Shown: positions 6,561 through 12,912 of the stretch, piece by piece
Position numbering within the stretch: position 1 is the first letter of the stretch
Layout of the letters: every line of letters starts with the position of its first letter
NCBI GenBank assembly: GCA_937952445.1
Contig: CALGAA010000137.1
Coordinates: 1-13,647 of the forward strand
Source: an uncultured Bacteroidota bacterium
Lineage (GTDB): Bacteria; Bacteroidota; Bacteroidia; Chitinophagales; Saprospiraceae
Length of the DNA: 13,647 nt
Direction of reading: 5' to 3'
Position numbers and translations under genes: made by a program
Notes under the pieces: generated by a model
What the model was told of the DNA's origin: nothing
Database searches by the model: none
The model's input: only the letters and a program-made list of their open reading frames with translations

Positions 6561-7047
6561 GAGTAAGTCAGTTAAAATTCCACATTACGATCCCAATCAA
6601 ATTCCGGTGAAGGACGTGAGCGCCATAATGGAAATGCTACCTCACCGTTATCCGTTTTTACTGGTGGATAAAATCATGGAACTTACCGATAAGCGCGTGG
6701 TGGGTATCAAAAACATCACGATCACCGAATCCTGCTTCCAGGGACATTTTCCTGGTAATCCTGTTTTTCCCGGTGTGCTTCAGGTGGAAGCCCTTGCCCA
6801 GACAGGCGGAGTATTGGCCTTGTCCCAAATGAAACAAGACACAAAATGGGATACATATTTTTTGAAAATTGACAATACAAAGTTTCGAAAAATGGTAGGC
6901 CCCGGTGACACATTGATCCTCGTCATGGAGTTGTTGAACCCTATACGACGTGGATTTTGTCACATGCATGGGAGAGCCTACGTGGGGGATGAATTGGTGT
7001 CAGAAGGTGATTTTACCGCTAAAATTGAAAAGAGAAGAAAATCATGA
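6544..7047 (+). CDS. fabZ: 3-hydroxyacyl-[acyl-carrier-protein] dehydratase FabZ
   Basis: FabZ dehydrates 3-hydroxyacyl-ACP in fatty acid elongation and so competes with LpxA/LpxD for the same acyl donors. The 167-residue hot-dog-fold protein has LPHRYPFLLVDKI at 32-44, the active-site segment FQGHFPGNPVFPGVLQVEA with His68 and Glu82, and a C-terminal GDELVSEGDF strand. About 31 residues precede LPHRYPF, including PHYDPNQIPVKDVSAI, which resembles the interdomain linker I recall from fused Bacteroidota LpxC-FabZ proteins; stand-alone FabZ usually has a much shorter N-terminus. The start could be ATG 6544 (17-bp overlap with lpxC) or ATG 6553 (8-bp overlap). The stop overlaps the lpxA start as ATGA. 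Confidence 0.95.
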   Translation: MLFMDKSKSVKIPHYDPNQIPVKDVSAIMEMLPHRYPFLLVDKIMELTDKRVVGIKNITITESCFQGHFPGNPVFPGVLQVEALAQTGGVLALSQMKQDTKWDTYFLKIDNTKFRKMVGPGDTLILVMELLNPIRRGFCHMHGRAYVGDELVSEGDFTAKIEKRRKS

Positions 7048-7829
7048 TTGTGAATGATAACGCCTTTATTCATCCCGCTGCGAAGCTGGCTAGCGATGTC
7101 AAAGTTGACCCTTTTACAATGATAGCCGGAGATGTGGAGATCGGTGAAGGTACCTGGATAGGACCACATGTGACCATTATGGATGGGGTTCGAATAGGCC
7201 GAAATTGTAAGATTTTTCCGGGAGCGGTATTGGGAGCCATCCCTCAGGATCTCAAATACAGCGGTGAAGATACCAAGCTTATCATTGGTGACAACGTCAC
7301 CGTTCGGGAATATTGCACATTGAATAAAGGCACCGAAGCGGGTGGAGCGACGACTATAGGCAACGGCTGCTTACTGATGGCCTATGTTCATGTAGCTCAC
7401 GATTGCATTTTGGAGAATAACTGTGTTCTGGCCAATAGCGTAAACCTGGCCGGTCATATTCACCTGGAAGCTTTTGTACAATTGGGCGGATTAACAGCTG
7501 TCCATCAATTCGTCAAAATCGGTACTCACAGTTTTATCGGCGGTGGTTCGCTCGTGCGAAAAGACGTCCCCCCATATATAAAAGCAGCCCGGGAGCCACT
7601 GGCGTTCTCCGGGGTCAATACCATCGGTCTGCGGAGGCGCGGGTTTAGTTCAGAGGCAGTCCAGCAAATCGAAGATATTTACCGTACCTTATACGTGAAA
7701 GGGAACAATGTTCGTCAGGCGGTAGAACGGATTAAAGAAGAAGCACCCGAATCGGAATACAAGACAGCTATTTTGGATTTTATTGAGAACAGCCAGCGTG
7801 GACTGATCCGGGGATATAAAAATCGCTAA
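7044..7829 (+). CDS. lpxA: UDP-N-acetylglucosamine O-acyltransferase
   Basis: LpxA transfers a 3-hydroxyacyl chain from ACP to the 3-OH of UDP-GlcNAc, the first and reversible step of lipid A synthesis. The 261-residue protein has the family's usual length: a left-handed beta helix of hexapeptides (about residues 1-185) followed by a C-terminal helical domain. The active-site segment is AYVHVAHDCILENN, with catalytic His119 (equivalent to E. coli His125) and His116. GAIPQDLKYSGEDTKL and GVNTIGLRRRGFS are LpxA hallmarks that separate it from LpxD. It starts inside the fabZ stop (ATGA), implying translational coupling, and is followed after 6 bp by the ABC ATPase gene. Confidence 0.97.
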   Translation: MIVNDNAFIHPAAKLASDVKVDPFTMIAGDVEIGEGTWIGPHVTIMDGVRIGRNCKIFPGAVLGAIPQDLKYSGEDTKLIIGDNVTVREYCTLNKGTEAGGATTIGNGCLLMAYVHVAHDCILENNCVLANSVNLAGHIHLEAFVQLGGLTAVHQFVKIGTHSFIGGGSLVRKDVPPYIKAAREPLAFSGVNTIGLRRRGFSSEAVQQIEDIYRTLYVKGNNVRQAVERIKEEAPESEYKTAILDFIENSQRGLIRGYKNR

Positions 7830-7835
7830 TCCGCT

Positions 7836-8477
7836 ATGCCTGACATGACCATCGAGGCAGTGAATCTGGGCAAGGATTATAATCTCCATACGATTTTTAG
7901 CCAACTCAGTGGTACGTTCCGGTCACCGGACGCCTTTGCTGTAGTGGGGCACAACGGAAGTGGCAAATCCACGCTCCTGAGGGTGCTGGCGGGTATGGAT
8001 TCGCCTACAAACGGACAGGTGAAATGGTTGATCGGAGAAAAGCCAATACCCGAGCACCGGCATTATGAATACCTGGCGTATTGTTCACCCCTCTTCGATT
8101 TTGATTATCGGTTTACTGTACGTCAAATTCTAAGGCAATACAGCCGGGTCAAACCCATGAAAAACCGTTTAACCGTGGATGATTTGATCCAATACATGGG
8201 TTTTGAAAACCACCAGCATAAGTACATGGATGAATTGAGCAGCGGAATGAATCAACGCGTCAGACTTATCCTGACCATTTGCTCAGATGTTCCTGTATTA
8301 TTTTTAGATGAACCCTGTTCCAATCTGGATCAGCAGGGCGTACATTGGTACAACGATTTAATTTCGGAATTTGCCCGGGATAAATTGGTCTTTGTGGCAT
8401 CCAATGATCCCCGGGAATATGCATTCTGTACAGAACACCTGGCCATGGGCGATTATAAAATCAAAGATTCGCTTTGA
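7836..8477 (+). CDS. Lone ABC transporter ATP-binding protein with atypical Q- and H-loops
   Basis: This 213-residue ABC-type nucleotide-binding domain has Walker A GHNGSGKST (38-46), signature SSGMNQR (135-141), and Walker B with D-loop VLFLDEPCSNLD (154-165). Two normally conserved positions differ. The Q-loop region reads YCSPLF with no Gln (about 82-87), and the H-loop His is Asn190 in VASNDPREY. From memory, a Bacteroidota group of similar lone ATPases shares the ASN...EY ending, so this may be a family trait, not decay. No permease lies nearby. It is the last gene of the lipid A operon, 6 bp after lpxA, so a role in envelope lipid transport is a guess by context; it may pair with a permease encoded elsewhere. 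Its 3' end overlaps merR convergently by 17 bp. Confidence 0.85.
   Translation: MPDMTIEAVNLGKDYNLHTIFSQLSGTFRSPDAFAVVGHNGSGKSTLLRVLAGMDSPTNGQVKWLIGEKPIPEHRHYEYLAYCSPLFDFDYRFTVRQILRQYSRVKPMKNRLTVDDLIQYMGFENHQHKYMDELSSGMNQRVRLILTICSDVPVLFLDEPCSNLDQQGVHWYNDLISEFARDKLVFVASNDPREYAFCTEHLAMGDYKIKDSL
8461..8477. repeat. Inverted repeat spanning the convergent ABC-ATPase/merR overlap
   Basis: TCAAAG at 8461-8466 and CTTTGA at 8472-8477 form a 6-bp stem with a 5-nt loop. The repeat covers exactly the 17-bp overlap, and each end supplies a TGA stop codon: the right arm for the ABC ATPase, the left arm for merR. On the rightward strand a T-rich run follows about 20 nt later. It could act as a weak bidirectional terminator; the stem is short and AT-rich. 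Confidence 0.4.
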
Positions 8478-8796
8478 GACTGACCAACCCTTTCTTTACT
8501 TTTTTGAGCCGGGTAATGATTCCGTCGATGGATTTATCGCGTTCCTGACGTTTTTTGTAGGCCGCTTTGGCCCCGTCGATGGTAAATCCTTCGACTTTAA
8601 GAAGTGTGTAGATGGTTTTAATTCTTTGGATGTCGTCCTTGGTGTACCTCCGATCCCCTTTCCGGTTTTTGCCCGGACTGATTTGGGGGAACTCGGTTTC
8701 CCAGTACCGGAGTAAAGACGTCGACACGTCAAACATTTCCGCTACTTCGCCTATGGTGTAATACAGTTTGGTCAGTTTGTCGATCTCTACATTCAT
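8461..8796 (-). CDS. MerR-family transcriptional regulator
   Basis: This is a 111-residue DNA-binding protein with a MerR winged helix-turn-helix at about residues 12-80: YYTIGEVAEMFDVSTSLLRYWE (helix-turn-helix), wing residues RRYTKDDI, then IKTIYTLLKVEGFTIDGAKAAY. The C-terminus is short and lysine-rich, with no cysteine or aromatic ligand-binding domain, so it is unlikely to sense metals or drugs by the classical route. This compact type beside an M23 peptidase is, from memory, common in Bacteroidota; its regulon is unknown to me. It starts 30 bp after the peptidase stop and is probably co-transcribed with it. The ATG at 8796 is preceded by GAGG, which may be a minor ribosome contact. Confidence 0.88.
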   Translation of the reverse strand: MNVEIDKLTKLYYTIGEVAEMFDVSTSLLRYWETEFPQISPGKNRKGDRRYTKDDIQRIKTIYTLLKVEGFTIDGAKAAYKKRQERDKSIDGIITRLKKVKKGLVSLKANL

Positions 8797-8813
8797 CCTC
8801 GGGGAAGTTTATG

Positions 8814-8823
8814 ACACCGGTGT
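8814..8823. repeat. Perfect 10-bp palindrome between the M23 gene and merR
   Basis: ACACCGGTGT sits in the 30-bp gap, 17 bp upstream of the merR start codon. Its position would allow autoregulatory binding by the regulator, but a 10-bp palindrome can occur by chance and no second copy was seen near the peptidase promoter. Confidence 0.25.
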
Positions 8824-8826
8824 ATT

Positions 8827-9813
8827 TTAATCCAGGGACTTGTTGGACTCAGAAGCCTGTTTGACAAGCTGGCTGTATTCCGCTGGTGTCAAGCCGTCCA
8901 TCACATATTGTATGGGGTTGACCGCTTTGCCGTTGTAATGCACTTCATAATGCAGGTGTGGAGCCGTAGATGTACCGGTATCACCGATCAAGCCGATCAC
9001 TTCGCCCTTTTTTACTTTTTGGCCCACTTTGACCTTTGCTTCGTGCAAATGCGCATAGAGTGTTTTGTATCCGTGGCCGTGATCGATGGTGATGTTGAGT
9101 CCGTACCCGGTGGTTTTATTTTCCACTTGTTCGATCACCCCATCGCCGGTGGCCTGAATTTTGGTCCCCTCCGGTGCGGTAAAATCTATGCCTTTATGAA
9201 ATTTTGGGATTTTGTAAATCGGATGAATTCGCATTCCAAACCCTGACAGATAATTGATTCCCCGATTGAGTTTATTTTCCTGTACGGGTTTGATGGAAGG
9301 CGTGGAATTGAGTATGTTTTCGCGTTCCAGTGTCATTTCTTCAAGTTTGTCCAGGGCGATGGACTGCAAGCTCAGTTTTCTGGAAACGGCATCCGCATTA
9401 TTGAGGGTTTTGACCAGTAATTCCTTGGTGTCAAAATCGATCAGCTCATCGTATTGACGGTGACCCCCGATACCCCCGTTCCACACATTGTCGTCGATGG
9501 GTTTGGTGCCGAATAATATTTCATGGATGTTTGAATTTCGTTCGTGTATGTTTCCCAAAACCGAATTGAATGTTTCAAGGCGTTCGTTGACGAGATTAAA
9601 TTTGACCTTCATCTGTTCCAGTTCCTCATTCAGTCTTTGTTCTTTGAGATTGAGTTCTGGTATGAAAGTGCCCAGATAATTGAAACCGATATATCCGGAG
9701 AAGGCAGAAAACACCAAAAATGCACCGATGCTGAAAATGGTTTTGGGGATCGATTTCTTAACTTTGTCAAATTGCAGAGTCTCTGGGTTGAATACAAACT
9801 TCTCTTTATTCAT
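8827..9813 (-). CDS. Membrane-anchored M23 (LytM-type) metallopeptidase
   Basis: This is a likely peptidoglycan hydrolase or envelope-remodelling factor of 328 residues. A cytoplasmic N-terminus of about 24 residues precedes one transmembrane segment (about 25-48, IFSIGAFLVFSAFSGYIGF). A periplasmic coiled coil (about 55-170, rich in Leu/Glu/Lys) and the M23 domain (about 185-305) follow. Zinc ligands are intact: HKGID gives His206 and Asp210, and HLHYEV gives His286 and His288. YAHLH supplies His255 and His257. All catalytic positions are present, so it should be active, unlike degenerate EnvC/NlpD-like activators. GFGMRIHPIY is the usual lead-in. It is divergent from alaS and upstream of merR. 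The start at 9813 puts the membrane segment at the expected place. Confidence 0.93.
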   Translation of the reverse strand: MNKEKFVFNPETLQFDKVKKSIPKTIFSIGAFLVFSAFSGYIGFNYLGTFIPELNLKEQRLNEELEQMKVKFNLVNERLETFNSVLGNIHERNSNIHEILFGTKPIDDNVWNGGIGGHRQYDELIDFDTKELLVKTLNNADAVSRKLSLQSIALDKLEEMTLERENILNSTPSIKPVQENKLNRGINYLSGFGMRIHPIYKIPKFHKGIDFTAPEGTKIQATGDGVIEQVENKTTGYGLNITIDHGHGYKTLYAHLHEAKVKVGQKVKKGEVIGLIGDTGTSTAPHLHYEVHYNGKAVNPIQYVMDGLTPAEYSQLVKQASESNKSLD

Positions 9814-9847
9814 TATGCGTTGTAGATTACAAAAACGGATCGAATTA

Positions 9848-9855
9848 CAAATATA
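9848..9855 (-). promoter_or_regulatory. Predicted -7 box for the M23 peptidase gene
   Basis: Read leftwards this is TATATTTG, an exact TAnnTTTG match, placing transcription start about 25-30 nt before the peptidase ATG. The nearest upstream TTG is only 14 bp away, shorter than the usual 17-23, so the -33 element is uncertain. Confidence 0.4.
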
Positions 9856-9859
9856 ATAG

Positions 9860-9867
9860 TACTTTTG
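9860..9867 (+). promoter_or_regulatory. Possible -7 box for alaS
   Basis: TACTTTTG matches TAnnTTTG on the rightward strand, 4 bp from the oppositely oriented box of the peptidase gene. It would give an alaS leader of about 85-90 nt. No TTG is found at the right distance upstream, so confidence is low. Confidence 0.28.
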
Positions 9868-9961
9868 ATCAACGGTTAAAAAGTTGATTCATTATCGGTG
9901 TGGGAGTTGGAAATTTCAAATTTAACAACTTGCCACAAATTAAAAAAAAATTTAACATTAT

Positions 9962-12613
9962 ATGCATTCAGGTCAAATTCGACAACTATTTTTTAGCTTT
10001 TTTGAGGCAAAATCGCACAAGATAGTGCCTTCTGCGCCCATTGTCAACAAAAATGACCCCACCCTCCTGTTTACGAATGCTGGAATGAACCAATTCAAGG
10101 ACTATTTCCTGGGGACCAAAGCCATCGAACACCCCCGGATCGTAGATACCCAAAAATGCCTTCGGGTGTCGGGTAAGCACAACGATCTGGAAGAAGTCGG
10201 CCTGGATGGCTATCACCATACGATGTTTGAAATGCTGGGTAACTGGTCCTTTGGCGATTATTTCAAAAAAGAAATCATCGACTGGTCGATTGAATTGTTG
10301 ACAGCGGTATATGGTCTTCCGTTGGATCGGCTGTACGCCACGGTCTTCGGCGGGGATAAAGGAGATGGATTGAGTCGGGATACCGAAGCGGCTGAATTGT
10401 GGAAAAAACATTTACCTGAGGACCGTATTTTGGATGGTTCAAAGAAAGATAATTTCTGGGAAATGGGAGATACTGGTCCGTGCGGGCCCTGTTCTGAGAT
10501 CCATATTGACTTGCGGGATGAGGAAGAAATCCGTCAATTGCCCGGTCGGGAGCTGATTAACCAGGATCATCCCCTGGTGGTGGAACTTTGGAACCTGGTT
10601 TTTATTCAATTTAACCGCCTGGCCGACGGTGCCCTTTCGCCCCTTCCCAAAAAACACGTCGATACGGGTATGGGATTTGAACGGCTTTGTATGGCTGTTC
10701 AGGGTAAAAAATCCAATTACGAAACCGATGTGTTCACTACGATCCTGGATAAAATCGGAACGATAACCCAAAGAAAGTACGGTAACCAATACGGACCTGG
10801 AGAAAAGGAAGACATGACCTTCCGGGTGGTTGCCGACCATTTGAGAGCGGTGTCTTTCACCATTGCGGATGGACAAATTCCGGGCAATTCAGGTGCCGGC
10901 TATGTGATTCGTCGTATTCTCCGTCGGGCCGTGCGATATTATTATACTTTTCTGGATTGGAAGCAGCCCTTGCTTCATCGTCTTGTTCCCACCCTCGCGG
11001 ATCAATTCAAAGACGTATTCCCCGAACTCAAATCCCAGGAGGATTTCGTGGCTAAGGTCATCGAAGAGGAAGAAAAAGGGTTTCTGCGGACCCTTGCTGA
11101 AGGAATACAACGCTTCCAGGGGCTGGAAGCGGTCGATGGTAAAATTCAGGGAGTGGATGCCTTTCTGTTGTACGATACGTATGGATTCCCAATTGACCTG
11201 ACCGAATTGATGGCGAGGGAACATGGGCTGGAGGTCGATATCGAAGGGTTTGAAAAGGAATTGGAAAAACAAAAGAAGCGATCCCGTCAGGATGCTCAGC
11301 AGAAGGTAGGGGATTGGATGGTCATCCGGTCGACGGGGGAGGATCCGGAGTTCGTTGGGTACGATCATTTGGTCGTCGAAAAGGCTAAGATTCTGCGGTA
11401 CCGAACCATTTTGCGGAAAGGAAAAGAAATTCACCAGATCGTTCTGGACCGTTCGCCCTTCTATCCAGAGGGGGGAGGTCAGGTTGGCGATACCGGGGTG
11501 ATGGAGTTTGATTCCGGTGAACGGATCAAGGTCCTGGATACCGTTCGTGAGAACGAATTGATTATCCATGTGACGGATAGGTTGCCTTCGGATCCGGCTG
11601 CCGAATTACGGGCTACGGTGGATGGGAGCAGGCGACGCCGCATCGCCCCCAATCATACCGCAACCCATTTGCTTCACGCTGCGCTCCGCCAGGTCCTGGG
11701 AAGCCACGTCCAGCAGAAAGGATCTTTGGTCAGCGATACCCATCTGCGATTTGATTTTAGTCACTATGAGAAAGTGACCGACGAACAACTGAGCGAAATC
11801 GAGCGGATCGTCAATGAAAAAATCGGGGAAAACATCCCCTTGCAAGAGGAAAGGGCTATCCCGCTGGAAGAAGCCCGTCAGGCCGGTGCTACCATGTTGT
11901 TCGGGGAAAAATACGGGGATACCGTCCGGATGATTACTTTTGACCCGGACTATTCCCGGGAATTGTGCGGTGGAATACATGTCCATCAAACCAGTGAAAT
12001 CAGGTTGTTCAAAATCACGGGGGAGTCATCGGTGGCGGCGGGAATTCGTCGAATAGAAGCCCGAACCGGTCAGGCGGCGTTGAATTACCTGTCGGAGCAA
12101 ATTGAAGAACTGGAGGAGGTTCGAGGCTTGTTCCGATCTGCGGGAAATGTAAAAGGGCAGATCGAAAATTTGCTTCGTGAAAATGATCAATTACAGCAAC
12201 AACTTGCGGAATATCAGAAGCAACAAAGCCAAAATATAAAATCGACCCTGGTCGAACAAGCCGTCAAATTGGGGGACATCCGATTGGTGGCTGGCAATGT
12301 CCATCAAATGAACGGGGATCAGGTCAAAAATATCGCTTATGAACTGGGGGATCAACTCAAACCGGCGGTTGTGATCCTCGGAAATGAATTGGACGGGAAA
12401 GCGCAACTGATGGTATACATCGACAAAAACCTGACGTCAACGTATAACCTGCACGCCGGACAACTTATTCGTTCAGCAGCTTCTGCGATCGGCGGCGGAG
12501 GAGGTGGTCAGCCATTCTTTGCATCTGCAGGCGGCAAAAATCCAGCGGGACTCAAAAGCGCGGTGGCACAGATTCGCTCGGCTGTAGAAGAAATCCTTAA
12601 GAATGAAAAGTAA
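9962..12613 (+). CDS. alaS: Alanyl-tRNA synthetase
   Basis: AlaS charges tRNA-Ala and edits mischarged Ser/Gly in the cytoplasm. The 883-residue protein is full length. The class II aminoacylation domain shows NDPTLLFTNAGMNQF (about 31-45), FEMLGNWSFGDYF (89-101) and motif 3 GAGYVIRRILRR (about 311-322). The editing domain has the zinc-binding HTATH (His565, His569) and CGGIH (Cys669, His673), plus RFDFSH. The C-Ala domain after a coiled coil (about 705-755) ends with a six-glycine run (about 844-849) and FFASAGGKNPAGL. The ATG at 9962 fits the expected short N-terminus and follows an A-rich tract without a Shine-Dalgarno. Its TAA overlaps the next ATG by one base. Confidence 0.99.
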   Translation: MHSGQIRQLFFSFFEAKSHKIVPSAPIVNKNDPTLLFTNAGMNQFKDYFLGTKAIEHPRIVDTQKCLRVSGKHNDLEEVGLDGYHHTMFEMLGNWSFGDYFKKEIIDWSIELLTAVYGLPLDRLYATVFGGDKGDGLSRDTEAAELWKKHLPEDRILDGSKKDNFWEMGDTGPCGPCSEIHIDLRDEEEIRQLPGRELINQDHPLVVELWNLVFIQFNRLADGALSPLPKKHVDTGMGFERLCMAVQGKKSNYETDVFTTILDKIGTITQRKYGNQYGPGEKEDMTFRVVADHLRAVSFTIADGQIPGNSGAGYVIRRILRRAVRYYYTFLDWKQPLLHRLVPTLADQFKDVFPELKSQEDFVAKVIEEEEKGFLRTLAEGIQRFQGLEAVDGKIQGVDAFLLYDTYGFPIDLTELMAREHGLEVDIEGFEKELEKQKKRSRQDAQQKVGDWMVIRSTGEDPEFVGYDHLVVEKAKILRYRTILRKGKEIHQIVLDRSPFYPEGGGQVGDTGVMEFDSGERIKVLDTVRENELIIHVTDRLPSDPAAELRATVDGSRRRRIAPNHTATHLLHAALRQVLGSHVQQKGSLVSDTHLRFDFSHYEKVTDEQLSEIERIVNEKIGENIPLQEERAIPLEEARQAGATMLFGEKYGDTVRMITFDPDYSRELCGGIHVHQTSEIRLFKITGESSVAAGIRRIEARTGQAALNYLSEQIEELEEVRGLFRSAGNVKGQIENLLRENDQLQQQLAEYQKQQSQNIKSTLVEQAVKLGDIRLVAGNVHQMNGDQVKNIAYELGDQLKPAVVILGNELDGKAQLMVYIDKNLTSTYNLHAGQLIRSAASAIGGGGGGQPFFASAGGKNPAGLKSAVAQIRSAVEEILKNEK

Positions 12614-12912
12614 TGGTATTTAATTACTTCTATACGATCGTAATTTTAGTGAGCGTTCTATTGTTTCTGAACATTGTCAACCGAATCCTATTTATGCGTT
12701 TCGTCAACTCACTGCCTGGCACAAAAAAGTCAGATTTACAGATCAATGATTTGCTGGATAGCCAGAAATTCGAAAAATTCATTCGGAATTTGGATTCCAA
12801 GCTACAAAACAAGGCGACCAAAACTCGCACCTGGTTGATTCGTACGATCATTTCGATGTTCATCGTCATTTTGCTAATCGTATTTGTAGGAGTTCTTTTA
12901 TTTTTAAAATAA
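12613..12912 (+). CDS. Small two-helix membrane protein of unknown function
   Basis: The 99-residue product has a hydrophobic segment at about 5-28 (start YFYTIVILVSVLLFLNIV) and another at about 75-98 (IRTIISMFIVILLIVFVGVLLF). They are joined by a charged, probably helical loop (SDLQINDLLDSQKFEKFIRN). Both termini would be on the same side of the membrane. I do not recognise a family. It is joined to alaS and to the dehydrogenase gene by identical one-base TAATG overlaps, which supports it being a real translated gene in this operon. No signal-peptide cleavage site is evident. Confidence 0.75.
   Translation: MVFNYFYTIVILVSVLLFLNIVNRILFMRFVNSLPGTKKSDLQINDLLDSQKFEKFIRNLDSKLQNKATKTRTWLIRTIISMFIVILLIVFVGVLLFLK

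Noticed and set aside
10889..11569. 226-codon leftward open frame opposite alaS
   Set aside because: Antisense to strongly conserved alaS motifs; the peptide shows no recognisable domain and nothing suggests expression.
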